A DNA stretch of 64,000 nucleotides from an uncultured Alphaproteobacteria bacterium (lineage in GTDB: Bacteria; Pseudomonadota; Alphaproteobacteria; HIMB59; GCA-002718135): positions 38,748 through 102,747 of the forward strand of contig CACNLM010000005.1 of the NCBI GenBank assembly GCA_902621305.1. The letters are read 5' to 3'. This document shows positions 19,426-29,209 of the stretch, in pieces. The notes beneath the pieces were generated by a model, which made no database searches, was not told the DNA's origin, and was given only the letters and a program-made list of their open reading frames with translations. Made by a program: the position numbers and the translations under genes. Position 1 is the first letter of the stretch; every line of letters starts with the position of its first letter.

Positions 19426-20616
19426 CTATTCAATAATTTCAGCTACAACTCCAGCGCCAACTGTTCTTCCACCTTCTCTAATTGCAAATTTTAAACCTTT
19501 ATCCATTGCAATTGGAGACAAAAGAGTAACTTCCATAGCAATATTATCACCAGGCATTACCATTTCGGTGCCTTCAGGCAATTTAATTGTTCCAGTTACA
19601 TCAGTTGTTCTAAAGTAGAATTGAGGTCTGTAGTTTGAAAAGAATGGGGTATGTCTCCCACCTTCTTCCTTTTTTAATACATATGCTTCTGCTTTAAATT
19701 TTGTATGAGGTTTTATTGAACCGGGTTTTGCTAATACTTGACCACGTTCAACTTCTTCTCTTTTTGTTCCACGAAGAAGAACACCAACGTTATCACCGGC
19801 CTCACCAGAATCTAGAAGTTTTCTAAACATCTCAACTCCAGTGCAGGTAGTTTTTTGAGGATCTCTTATTCCTAGAATTTCAATTTCCTCTCCAACTTTT
19901 ACTTGACCTTGTTCAATTCTTCCAGTTACAACTGTACCTCTACCAGAAATTGAAAATACATCTTCAACTGGCATTAGGAAAGGCTGATCTACAGGTCGGC
20001 TAGGTTGTGGTATATGTTCATCAACTGCTTTCATTAATTCCATAATTGAATTTTTTCCAATCTCATCGTCTCTACCTTCTAGAGCTGCTAAAGCTGAACC
20101 CTTAATGATTGGGATAGTATCACCTGGGAATTCATATGAAGTTAGAAGTTCTCTAATTTCCATCTCAACTAGATCAATTAGTTCTTTGTCATCTACTTGA
20201 TCAACTTTGTTCATGTATACAACGAGAGCAGGTACACCTACCTGTCTAGCTAAAAGTATGTGTTCTCTTGTTTGAGGCATTGGTCCGTCGGCTGCATTAA
20301 CAACTAAGATACCGCCATCCATTTGAGCTGCACCAGTAATCATGTTCTTAACATAATCTGCGTGTCCCGGACAATCTACGTGAGCATAATGTCTTGCTTC
20401 AGTTTCATATTCAACGTGTGCCGTAGAAATTGTAATACCACGTTCTCTTTCTTCAGGTGCTTTGTCAATGTTTGCGTAATCTGTAAATTCTGCTCCACCT
20501 GACTCTGCTAATATTTTTGTTATAGCAGCAGTTAATGTTGTTTTACCATGGTCAACGTGACCAACAGTACCTATGTTACAATGCGGTTTGTTTCTTTCGA
20601 ATTTTGCTTTAGCCAT
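19426..20616 (-). CDS. tuf: Translation elongation factor Tu
   Basis: [20 protein letters not shown]... Confidence 0.99.
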   Translation of the reverse strand: MAKAKFERNKPHCNIGTVGHVDHGKTTLTAAITKILAESGGAEFTDYANIDKAPEERERGITISTAHVEYETEARHYAHVDCPGHADYVKNMITGAAQMDGGILVVNAADGPMPQTREHILLARQVGVPALVVYMNKVDQVDDKELIDLVEMEIRELLTSYEFPGDTIPIIKGSALAALEGRDDEIGKNSIMELMKAVDEHIPQPSRPVDQPFLMPVEDVFSISGRGTVVTGRIEQGQVKVGEEIEILGIRDPQKTTCTGVEMFRKLLDSGEAGDNVGVLLRGTKREEVERGQVLAKPGSIKPHTKFKAEAYVLKKEEGGRHTPFFSNYRPQFYFRTTDVTGTIKLPEGTEMVMPGDNIAMEVTLLSPIAMDKGLKFAIREGGRTVGAGVVAEIIE

Positions 20617-20641
20617 TTTTTACCCCAATAATATTTTGTTA

Positions 20642-20715
20642 TGGAGCGGGTGAAGGGAATCGAACCCTCGTAGCCAGCTTGGAAGGCTGGAGCTTTACCA
20701 CTAAGCTACACCCGC
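20642..20715 (-). tRNA. tRNA-Gly (TCC anticodon)
   Basis: Cloverleaf GCGGGTG.../CACCCGC, anticodon loop CTTCCAA, encoded CCA. Confidence 0.95.
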
Positions 20716-20773
20716 AACTAAACTGACTGCTTCACACACTCACTTTAATGCTTTCATCCCATTACCTCCGTAA

Positions 20774-20859
20774 TGGTGGAGGGGGTAGGATTCGAACCTA
20801 CGTACGCTCACGCGGGCGGATTTACAGTCCGCTGCCTTTAACCACTCGACCACCCCTCC
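20774..20859 (-). tRNA. tRNA-Tyr (GTA anticodon), long variable arm
   Basis: Cloverleaf GGAGGGG.../CCCCTCC, loop CTGTAAA, encoded CCA. Confidence 0.95.
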
Positions 20860-21029
20860 GTTTGAAGAAATTGGCCAATACTAATAAATTAGTATATATG
20901 TCAATCTAAAACAGCAACTTCACCTTTGCAAAATACGTATACTCGTAAAAGCAACGGCCTTTTAGACAAAAAATGTCATTTTGTACATATCTAGATTGTA
21001 TTAATTAGACAAATCTGTGATATTAAACC

Positions 21030-21791
21030 ATGAGTAAGTTTAGAAATAGTAAATCTAATAAAAATCAAGGAATTCATACAATTTTTGGTCAACATTCTGT
21101 TAAAGCGGCTCTCCAAAATGATAAAAGGGAGCATACTGAGTTAATAATTAGTAAAAATCAGATTAATTTTGCAAAAAAATATGAATCTAAAATGCAAAAA
21201 ATTAGTATTCTTCCTCAAAATGAGTTTACAAGAAGATTTGGAAACGAGAACGCAACTCAGGGGGTAGTTTTAAAAACAAAAGATTTTGCTAGGCCAGGTT
21301 TAGAAGAATTTATAAAAGTAGAAAGTAAAAAAACAAAATCAGTAATATTAATTTTAGATCACGTAACTGATCCTCAAAATATTGGCTCAATAATGAGATC
21401 ATGTGCATTATTTGATTGCGCAGGAATTATAGTTGGTAAAGATAATTCACCAGAATTGACTTCATCAATTTATAAATCAGCTTCTGGTGCTGCAGAAATT
21501 GTAAATTATATTAGAGTGACAAATATAAGAAGAGCTATTTCTTTTCTTAAAAAAAATAATTATTGGATTTATGGCTTTGATAGTTCGAAAAATAAAAATT
21601 CAAAATTAAATTTTTCAAAAAAATCGGTATTAGTTTTTGGTTCTGAAGGAAAAGGTATTAGAGAATTAGTAAAAAAAGAATGTGATGAAATAATGCAGAT
21701 AAACATGAAAAACAATTTAAAATTTGAAATTGATAGTTTGAATGTTTCTAACGCAACATCGATTGCTTTATATCAGTTTTACTCAACTTAA
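21030..21791 (+). CDS. rlmB: SpoU-family 23S rRNA (guanosine-2'-O-)-methyltransferase, RlmB-like
   Basis: IFGQHSVKAAL..., LDHVTDPQNIGSIMRSCALFDCAGII, VFGSEGKGIRELV, LNVSNATSIALY. Confidence 0.9.
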   Translation: MSKFRNSKSNKNQGIHTIFGQHSVKAALQNDKREHTELIISKNQINFAKKYESKMQKISILPQNEFTRRFGNENATQGVVLKTKDFARPGLEEFIKVESKKTKSVILILDHVTDPQNIGSIMRSCALFDCAGIIVGKDNSPELTSSIYKSASGAAEIVNYIRVTNIRRAISFLKKNNYWIYGFDSSKNKNSKLNFSKKSVLVFGSEGKGIRELVKKECDEIMQINMKNNLKFEIDSLNVSNATSIALYQFYST

Positions 21792-21803
21792 ATGTGATAA
21801 GGG

Positions 21804-21879
<76 letters not shown>

Positions 21880-21929
21880 ATTAATTTTGCATTTATATTA
21901 AATTATAAATTCGACAAGAATTTTATAAA

Positions 21930-22052
21930 TTAAATTCCAGGAATATAAGGAACTCCATCACCCTTTACTCTTTCGTTTAATTCACTTAATGTAGAGCACG
22001 CTGTAATTGGACTAAATACAAGAAATAAAATTATTAAAGTTTTTTTTACCAT
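21930..22052 (-). CDS. Small (40 aa) putative lipoprotein MVKKTLIILFLVFSPITACSTLSELNERVKGDGVPYIPGI
   Basis: Signal peptide plus ITAC lipobox; starts 7 nt after fdsA stop; track ORF trimmed to internal ATG. Confidence 0.6.
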   Translation of the reverse strand: MVKKTLIILFLVFSPITACSTLSELNERVKGDGVPYIPGI

Positions 22053-22059
22053 AAAATAT

Positions 22060-24813
22060 TTATAACTTCTCAATTTTTGCTGCACAATATTTAAATTCAG
22101 GAATTTTTCCATATGGATCTAAAGCAGGATTAGTTAAAAGATTCGCGGCAGACTCATTATAACAAAATGGAATAAATATAACTCCATCAGGAATCGCCCT
22201 GTCTTGCCTTACTCTAATATCTATTGAGCCTCTTCTAGTTGTGACTTTTATTTTATCACCAGCTTTCATATTATTTTTAATTATATCTTTAGGTGATATT
22301 GAAACTGAAGGTTCCGGTTCAATGGCATCTAAATTTGATGCCTTTCTGGTCATAGCTCCAGTATGCCAATGCTCTAATTGCCTTCCTGTCGTTAGTATCA
22401 TCGCAAATTCTTTATCAGGTACTTCATCTGGTGCAGTCACACTAGCTGGAACAAACTTACCCTTACCATTTTCATTTGGAAATTTATCACCAAAAACAAT
22501 TTCATCTCCTGGTGTAGTTGGAGATTTACTTGGATAGGTTACAGAGTTTTCATTTTCTAATCTTTCCCAAGATATATTGTTTAATGAAGGCATTGTTAGT
22601 GACATTTCTTCATAAATTTCCTTGGGATGTTTATATTTCCAATTTAAACCCATTCTTTTTCCAAGTTCGTTCGTTATCCACCAATCTTCTTTTGCTTCAC
22701 CAGGGGAATCTAAAGCTTTTCTTCCCATTTGTACTTGTCTATTAGTATTAGTAACTGTTCCATTTTTTTCAGGCCATGCTGAAGCTGGGAAAATAACATC
22801 AGCATATGTTGCTGTTTCGGTTAAAAAAATATCTTGAACTACTAAATGCTCTAACATTTGTAGAGCTTCTCTTGCATGATTAAGATCAGGATCAGACATT
22901 GCTGGATTTTCACCAAGTATATACATGCCTTTAATTGTGTTCTCATGAATAGCGTCCATAATTTCAACAACAGTTAGACCTTTTTTATCATCTAAAGAAG
23001 TGTTCCAGAGTTTTTCAAAAAAATCTTTATTATTATCTTTATCAACTAATTGGTAATCAGGGTACATCATTGGTATTAGACCAGCATCAGAAGCTCCTTG
23101 GACATTATTTTGTCCTCTTAAAGGATGTAAACCAGATCCTCTTTTTCCTACATTTCCTGTCATTAAAGCTAGTGAAATTAAACATCTAGCATTGTCGGTA
23201 CCATGCGTATGTTGAGAAATACCCATTCCCCAGAAAATAATTCCTTTATTTGTAATGGCATATGAGCGCGCTACTTCTCTAATTAATTCTGGATCAATAC
23301 CTGTTTCGTTTTGCATTATATCAGGTGAATAATTCATTAAATGTTTTCTTAATTTATCAAATCCCTCAGTTTGTTTTTTAATGTATTGAGAATTAAATAA
23401 ATTTTCTTCAACAATAACATTCATTATTGAATTTAAGAGAGCAACATCAGATCCTGGTTTAAATTGTAACATATGAGTTGCATGTTTTTTTAAAGAATGA
23501 CCTCTAGGATCCATCACAATTAATTTGGAACCTTTTTTTGCAGCATTTTTAAAAAAAGTTGCTGCTACTGGATGGTTTTCAGTCGGATTAGCACCAATGA
23601 CTATTATCACATCAGAATGTTCAACTTCATAGAATGGAGCAGTAACAGCTCCTGAGCCAATAGTTTCTAATAAGGCCGCAACTGAAGAAGCATGACAAAG
23701 CCTTGTACAATGATCAACATTGTTAGTATTAAAACCAGTTCGTATTAATTTTTGAAATAAATATGCTTCTTCATTTGAACATTTAGCTGATCCAAATCCC
23801 GCTAGATTACTTGTACCATTTCTTTGTTTTTTAAGTTTTAAGAATCCTTGTGCAGCATAATCTAAAGCTTCATCCCAAGATGCTTCTCTAAAATATTCAT
23901 GAATATTTGAAAAATTAATGTTTGGATGCAAATCTTTTGCTTTGTCTTTAATTCTAATCAGTGGCTTTGTAAGTCTTTCTGGGTTATTGACATAATCAAA
24001 ACCAAATCTTCCCTTTACACATAACCTATTTTTGTTTGCGGGACCGTCAACACCATTAACGTATTTAATTTTGTTATCTTTTACATTGTATTCTATTTGA
24101 CAACCAACACCGCAATAAGGACAAACACTATCAATTTTTTTATCTACCTTACTATGACCAACACCATCCTTATCTACGATGGATGCCGGCATTAATGCTC
24201 CAGTTGGACAAGCTTGTACACATTCACCACATGCCACACATGTACTGTCACCCATTGGGTCATCAAAATCAAACACGATTTTAGAATTTTCTCCTCGATA
24301 TGCCATTCCAATCACATCATTTACCTGGACTTCTCTACATGCTCTTACACAGAGATTACATTGGATGCATGCATCTAAATTTACAGCCATGCTTGGATGA
24401 GAAACGTCTGCCTGACATGAAGTTTTTTTTGGAAATCTACTTTCTTTAACTTCAACTTTGTCTATCCATTTCCAAAAGTCAGAATTATTATCATGAGCAA
24501 TTTCTTTTTTTGGCTGGTCTGCTAAAAGCAATTCAAAAACTAACTCTCTAGATTTTTTAGCCTTTTCTGAAGAAGTTTTTACTTTCATACTATCAGTTGG
24601 CTTTCTAATACAAGATGCTGCTAACACACGCTCTCCTTCAATTTCAACCATACATGCTCTACAATTTCCATCTGCTCTATAGCCAGGTTTATCAGAATAA
24701 CATAAATGTGGAATTTCTGTTCCAAGTCTATTTGCAACTTGCCAAATAGTTTCATTAGCATTTGCTTCAACTAACTTTTCGTTTAAATAAAATTTTGTTT
24801 TGTCTTTAGTCAT
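22060..24813 (-). CDS. fdsA: NAD-dependent formate dehydrogenase, molybdopterin alpha subunit (Cys-type)
   Basis: N-terminal 2Fe-2S and 4Fe-4S motifs, CPYCGVGCQIEY, active-site region VDHCTRLCHASSVAAL. Confidence 0.93.
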   Translation of the reverse strand: MTKDKTKFYLNEKLVEANANETIWQVANRLGTEIPHLCYSDKPGYRADGNCRACMVEIEGERVLAASCIRKPTDSMKVKTSSEKAKKSRELVFELLLADQPKKEIAHDNNSDFWKWIDKVEVKESRFPKKTSCQADVSHPSMAVNLDACIQCNLCVRACREVQVNDVIGMAYRGENSKIVFDFDDPMGDSTCVACGECVQACPTGALMPASIVDKDGVGHSKVDKKIDSVCPYCGVGCQIEYNVKDNKIKYVNGVDGPANKNRLCVKGRFGFDYVNNPERLTKPLIRIKDKAKDLHPNINFSNIHEYFREASWDEALDYAAQGFLKLKKQRNGTSNLAGFGSAKCSNEEAYLFQKLIRTGFNTNNVDHCTRLCHASSVAALLETIGSGAVTAPFYEVEHSDVIIVIGANPTENHPVAATFFKNAAKKGSKLIVMDPRGHSLKKHATHMLQFKPGSDVALLNSIMNVIVEENLFNSQYIKKQTEGFDKLRKHLMNYSPDIMQNETGIDPELIREVARSYAITNKGIIFWGMGISQHTHGTDNARCLISLALMTGNVGKRGSGLHPLRGQNNVQGASDAGLIPMMYPDYQLVDKDNNKDFFEKLWNTSLDDKKGLTVVEIMDAIHENTIKGMYILGENPAMSDPDLNHAREALQMLEHLVVQDIFLTETATYADVIFPASAWPEKNGTVTNTNRQVQMGRKALDSPGEAKEDWWITNELGKRMGLNWKYKHPKEIYEEMSLTMPSLNNISWERLENENSVTYPSKSPTTPGDEIVFGDKFPNENGKGKFVPASVTAPDEVPDKEFAMILTTGRQLEHWHTGAMTRKASNLDAIEPEPSVSISPKDIIKNNMKAGDKIKVTTRRGSIDIRVRQDRAIPDGVIFIPFCYNESAANLLTNPALDPYGKIPEFKYCAAKIEKL

Positions 24814-26509
24814 AAGTTATTTCATTGCTAAAATATTTTAAAACAGAATTTAATGGGTTTGTTGCAGCCTGTCCTAAACCACATATCGATGCTTGAGCCA
24901 TAACTTCACTTAAGTCTTTTAATTTTTCCTTGTTCCATTTTTTTTCTTGCATTAATTTTACAGTTTTCTCCGTACCGGAACGACATGGTGTACATTGACC
25001 ACAACTTTCTTCTTCGAAAAATTTTAGTAAATTAAGTGCAACATCTTTCATATTATCATGATCCGACAATACAATTACTGCCGCTGAACCTAAAAAACAT
25101 CCGGCATCCATTAATTCTTTTGATCCATAATCAAGTGGAATATCATTCATAGTGGCGGGTAGGATACCGCCTGATGCACCTCCTGGAAGATATCCTTTAA
25201 AAGTATGTCCATCTGCCATACCATCACAATACTTATCAATTAATTGTTGAATTGTTATACCTGCTGGGGCAACTTTTAGTCCTGGGTTCTTTACTCTTCC
25301 AGATACTGAAAAACTATGAAAACCCTTATTCCCATTGGACCCCTTTTCAGCAAACCACTTTGCTCCTTTTTCAATTATATCTCTTACCCAAAAAAGAGTT
25401 TCTAAATTATTTGTTAAAGTAGGACATCCAAATAAACCAATTTCAGCTACATAAGGCGGTCTATGCCTTGGCAATCCTCTCTTGCCTTCAATACTTTCTA
25501 TCATTGCTGACTCTTCTCCACAAATATAGGCTCCTGCCCCTCTTCTCACTACGAAAAAGTCTTTTGGAATTATTTCTTCATCTTCCATTTTATTTATTTC
25601 ATCAAGTAAAATTTTTATAACTGTTGGATATTCATCTCTCATATAAATATAAACTTTTTGAGCATTTATAAAATAGGATGCAATTAAAGCTCCTTCTAAA
25701 AATCTATGTGGATCACTTTCTAAATATGACCTATCTTTAAATGTTCCTGGCTCACCTTCATCACCATTAACAGCAACATATTTTTTACCATTGTAATTTG
25801 AAACAATTTCCCATTTTTTCCCTGTAGGAAATCCAGCGCCACCCTTACCTTTCAATCCGCTTTCATTTAAAGAATCTAAAACTTGTTTTTTTGAGATAAC
25901 ACCATTTTTTATTTTGTTCGCAATTTCATAACCGCCTTTTTTTTTATAAGAAGATAAATTTATATAATCTGGAATGTAGGGGTCAAAATTTTTTTCATCA
26001 ATTGTTTTTTTAACTTTATCAAAATTAGCCATATCAACATAATTTTTTCCTACGCAAACAGTAGGAGCAACATTGCATCTTCCCATGCACGGCCCAGGTA
26101 CGACTTTTATATTTTTATTTTCTAATTTTTTTATATCTTGAAGTAATTTGTGTGCACCAAATAATTCACATGTTAAACTTTCACAAACCCTTACAACATT
26201 CACTGGGTTATAATCTTTACTATCTTTAACTATATTAAAGTGAGCATAAAAAGTTGCAACTTCATAAATTTCAGAAAGTGGTAAATTAATAATAGTTGAT
26301 AAAGCTACTAGATGTTTATCGTACAAAACACCAAATTTATCCTGTAATATGTGCAAATATTCTATTAATTCATCTCTCTTAAATATTAACCCTGAAAACA
26401 ATTTAGAAACTTCATCTAAATATTTATCTTCGACTTGTCTTCCTTTTGGAGTCCAACGTCTTTTCTTCTTTTTTAAAGAAGTTTCTGTTTGAGAAACAAA
26501 TTTATCCAT
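24806..26509 (-). CDS. fdsB: Formate dehydrogenase beta subunit fused to gamma (NuoE-NuoF-type fusion)
   Basis: N-terminal NuoE-like 2Fe-2S domain (CESLTCELFG...CMGRCNVAPTV) followed by NuoF-like domain (GLKGKGGAGFPTGKKW, ESCGQCTPCRSGT). Confidence 0.9.
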   Translation of the reverse strand: MDKFVSQTETSLKKKKRRWTPKGRQVEDKYLDEVSKLFSGLIFKRDELIEYLHILQDKFGVLYDKHLVALSTIINLPLSEIYEVATFYAHFNIVKDSKDYNPVNVVRVCESLTCELFGAHKLLQDIKKLENKNIKVVPGPCMGRCNVAPTVCVGKNYVDMANFDKVKKTIDEKNFDPYIPDYINLSSYKKKGGYEIANKIKNGVISKKQVLDSLNESGLKGKGGAGFPTGKKWEIVSNYNGKKYVAVNGDEGEPGTFKDRSYLESDPHRFLEGALIASYFINAQKVYIYMRDEYPTVIKILLDEINKMEDEEIIPKDFFVVRRGAGAYICGEESAMIESIEGKRGLPRHRPPYVAEIGLFGCPTLTNNLETLFWVRDIIEKGAKWFAEKGSNGNKGFHSFSVSGRVKNPGLKVAPAGITIQQLIDKYCDGMADGHTFKGYLPGGASGGILPATMNDIPLDYGSKELMDAGCFLGSAAVIVLSDHDNMKDVALNLLKFFEEESCGQCTPCRSGTEKTVKLMQEKKWNKEKLKDLSEVMAQASICGLGQAATNPLNSVLKYFSNEITYD

Positions 26510-26549
26510 TCCAATTATTATTATACTATATATTAAGTATCAGAAAACT

Positions 26550-26795
26550 ATGAAAGATTCAGTTGAAAATGAAGAATTAGTTCTTGATACTAGTGGTACA
26601 GAATGTCCTATACCAGTGCTTAAGGCTAGAAAACTTGCATCAGAATTAAACAAAAATACAATTATTAAAATTATTGCAACTGATCCTTTGGCTGAAGCAG
26701 ACTTTGAACATTATTGTGATCAGTCTAATTATGAATATTTAAGTTGTGAAAAAATAAAAGATAAAATTGTAATTCGTTATAGATTTAAAATATAA
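26550..26795 (+). CDS. TusA/SirA-family sulfurtransferase
   Basis: CPIPVLKARK (CPxP) motif, 81 aa. Confidence 0.9.
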   Translation: MKDSVENEELVLDTSGTECPIPVLKARKLASELNKNTIIKIIATDPLAEADFEHYCDQSNYEYLSCEKIKDKIVIRYRFKI

Positions 26796-26797
26796 AA

Positions 26798-28012
26798 TTA
26801 AAATAGACTTTCATAATTATAAAAATCAAAAATATCTCCTTTGTTTACTTGAGAAACATTTTCATCAATTTCAATTATACCATCAGAATAGGATATAGAA
26901 CTAATCATACCAGAACCTTGTTTAGTAAATTTATTTGCAATATTTTTATTATTTATAATTTTTTTATTTACACGTAACCACTCCATTCTTTTTGTTTTTT
27001 TCTTCATAGAAAAATTTGCTGTAATTTTACTTGATGATGGGAGCTTAAAATTTCCACCAGATAATTTTTCTATTAATGGTCTTACTAACATTGCATATAG
27101 TAATTGAACAGAAACTGGATTACCTGGTAAGCAAATTATGAAGCACTTATTTATTTTTCCAACTGCAATTGGTCTTCCTGGTTTAATTGCTGCTCTCCAA
27201 AAATATACCTTACCTAATTCAGATAAAACTTTAATTAAATGATCTTCATCGCCAACAGATGCACCACCAGCAGTTATTATTACATTAAATTTTTTTGAAG
27301 TATTAAAAATTTTATTTTTAATAGATTTAAAATTATCTTTGAGATTTCCACAATATTTTTTTTCTATAAAATTCTTATCAAGTAAATTATACAAACTATA
27401 ATAATTTGAATTATTAATTTCAGAATTTTTCAAATTTTTAGTTGGTTTTCGTAATTCATTACCACTTGTAAAGAAACCAATTTTAATTTTTTTAAATACT
27501 TTTATTTTACTAATACCAGTAGCAGCAATTAAATTTATATTTTGTTGATTTAATTTAGACCCCTTTTCTAGTATTTTTTGGTTTTTCTTTATATCTTCAC
27601 CCTTTAATCTATAATTATCTCCAAATTTTGGAATTTTAGTTAAATGAATTTTATTCCCTTTCTTGTATGTATTTTCCTGCATAACTATAGTTGATGAATT
27701 TGTAGGCATTTTTGCGCCAGTAAAGATTCTGACTACTTCACCAGGTTTTACTTTTATATTTTTGTTATCTCCAGCAGCTATTCGTCTGTCACAAAAAAAA
27801 TTTTTTTTTGTTTTTAAATCTGCTTTTAAAATAGCATAACCGTCTACAGCAGAATTATTAAAAGGAGGTAAATTTATTTTACTTTTTATATTTTCGTAAA
27901 GAAATCTATCCTCTGAATTCTCTAAATTAACTTTTTCAGAATTAAAAATTACAACCTTTTGTTTTTTAAATAAATTAACAATTTGTTTTTTGGTTAGAGG
28001 TGATTTATTCAT
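26798..28012 (-). CDS. moeA: Molybdopterin molybdenumtransferase MoeA
   Basis: NSAVDGYAI, TAGGASVGDEDH, CLPGNPVSVQL. Confidence 0.93.
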   Translation of the reverse strand: MNKSPLTKKQIVNLFKKQKVVIFNSEKVNLENSEDRFLYENIKSKINLPPFNNSAVDGYAILKADLKTKKNFFCDRRIAAGDNKNIKVKPGEVVRIFTGAKMPTNSSTIVMQENTYKKGNKIHLTKIPKFGDNYRLKGEDIKKNQKILEKGSKLNQQNINLIAATGISKIKVFKKIKIGFFTSGNELRKPTKNLKNSEINNSNYYSLYNLLDKNFIEKKYCGNLKDNFKSIKNKIFNTSKKFNVIITAGGASVGDEDHLIKVLSELGKVYFWRAAIKPGRPIAVGKINKCFIICLPGNPVSVQLLYAMLVRPLIEKLSGGNFKLPSSSKITANFSMKKKTKRMEWLRVNKKIINNKNIANKFTKQGSGMISSISYSDGIIEIDENVSQVNKGDIFDFYNYESLF

Positions 28013-28494
28013 TAAAATTCTCTCAAAATAAAATCAACTATATTATCAATTTCATCATTCTTAAAAGTTCTCAAGTCAGTTTTAAGTTGATTATTTGTAA
28101 TAATTGCTTTTATATTTTTAATTTTGGTAAATAAGTAATTATCATTATCATTTTTAATTATTTCAATTTTTGGGTGATTTTCATTTTTAAACCCTTCCAC
28201 TATTACAATATCAATTTCTGAAAGTTGATTAATTAATTCATCTAATGTTTTTTCTTTTGAATTGTTTAGCTCTGATATTTTAACCCATCTCTTCGATGAA
28301 CTAACTATTACTTGAGATGATCCCGCTAATCTATGCTTAAAGCTATCTGTATTTTCATGATCTATATCAAATTCGTGATGTGCATGTTTAATTGAAGCGA
28401 CACGAAAATTATTAGAGCTAAGTTTATTTATAATTTTAGTTGCAATAGTCGTTTTCCCTGAATTCTTCCAGCCAATAATTCCTACTATTTTCAT
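28012..28494 (-). CDS. mobB: Molybdopterin-guanine dinucleotide biosynthesis adapter MobB
   Basis: GWKNSGKTTIATKII P-loop, KHAHHEFDIDHENTDSFKHRLAGSSQV. Confidence 0.93.
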   Translation of the reverse strand: MKIVGIIGWKNSGKTTIATKIINKLSSNNFRVASIKHAHHEFDIDHENTDSFKHRLAGSSQVIVSSSKRWVKISELNNSKEKTLDELINQLSEIDIVIVEGFKNENHPKIEIIKNDNDNYLFTKIKNIKAIITNNQLKTDLRTFKNDEIDNIVDFILREF

Positions 28495-29183
28495 TTAATA
28501 GATCTATTATTTAACAAATATACAAGAGAGTAAATAATTATTGTTATTGATATTAAAACTAAACCTAATGCCATAGCGTATTCTAAATTTCCCATTCTAG
28601 TTTCTAAAGATATAGCAGTTGTCATTACTCGTGTATAATGATCAATATTACCACCCACAATCATAACTGCACCAACTTCTGAAATTGCTCTTCCAAAAGC
28701 AGATAATAATGTTGTAATTAATAAAAAATAACTATGGTTAAATAGAAGTTTAACAGAACCCCAAAAGGGAATATTTAAGGATCTTATCTGATCTTTAAAT
28801 TCAAACCAATTTTTTGAAAATATCTCATGAGATAATGAAGCAATTATTGGAAAAATTATTATAGTTTGAGCAATAATCATCGCAGAGGGTGTGTATAGAA
28901 GCTGTAAGATACCTAAAGGTCCACCTGATGCAAAAATAAAATAAACAATTAAACCAACTACAACTGGAGGAATTCCCATCAATGAGTTTATAATTATTAA
29001 AATAATTTTTTTGAAATAAAAATTATAAATTGCAAAATAATACCCTACTATAAACCCTAATAATGATGCAATAATTAAGGCGGTAAAACTTACAAATAAT
29101 GATAAAAAAATAATGTCCCATAGTTCATTATCTAAAGTAATAATTAATAGTATGGAATTTGTGAAAATTTCTAATATGTTCAT
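28491..29183 (-). CDS. tupB: ABC transporter permease, TupB/WtpB-like (tungstate/molybdate)
   Basis: [22 protein letters not shown]...FGRAISEVGAVMIVGGN; genomic association with Moco genes. Confidence 0.82.
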   Translation of the reverse strand: MNILEIFTNSILLIITLDNELWDIIFLSLFVSFTALIIASLLGFIVGYYFAIYNFYFKKIILIIINSLMGIPPVVVGLIVYFIFASGGPLGILQLLYTPSAMIIAQTIIIFPIIASLSHEIFSKNWFEFKDQIRSLNIPFWGSVKLLFNHSYFLLITTLLSAFGRAISEVGAVMIVGGNIDHYTRVMTTAISLETRMGNLEYAMALGLVLISITIIIYSLVYLLNNRSIK

Positions 29184-29209
29184 TTATATTATTAGTTTAA
29201 TTACAACAT

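Noticed and set aside
23680-23720. Possible selenocysteine in formate dehydrogenase alpha
   Set aside because: The active-site region encodes cysteine (VDHCTRLCHASS), with no in-frame TGA
27790-27812. A8T9 homopolymer tract in moeA as a possible frameshift
   Set aside because: The reading frame is intact through it (LKTKKNFFCDRR) with MoeA motifs on both sides
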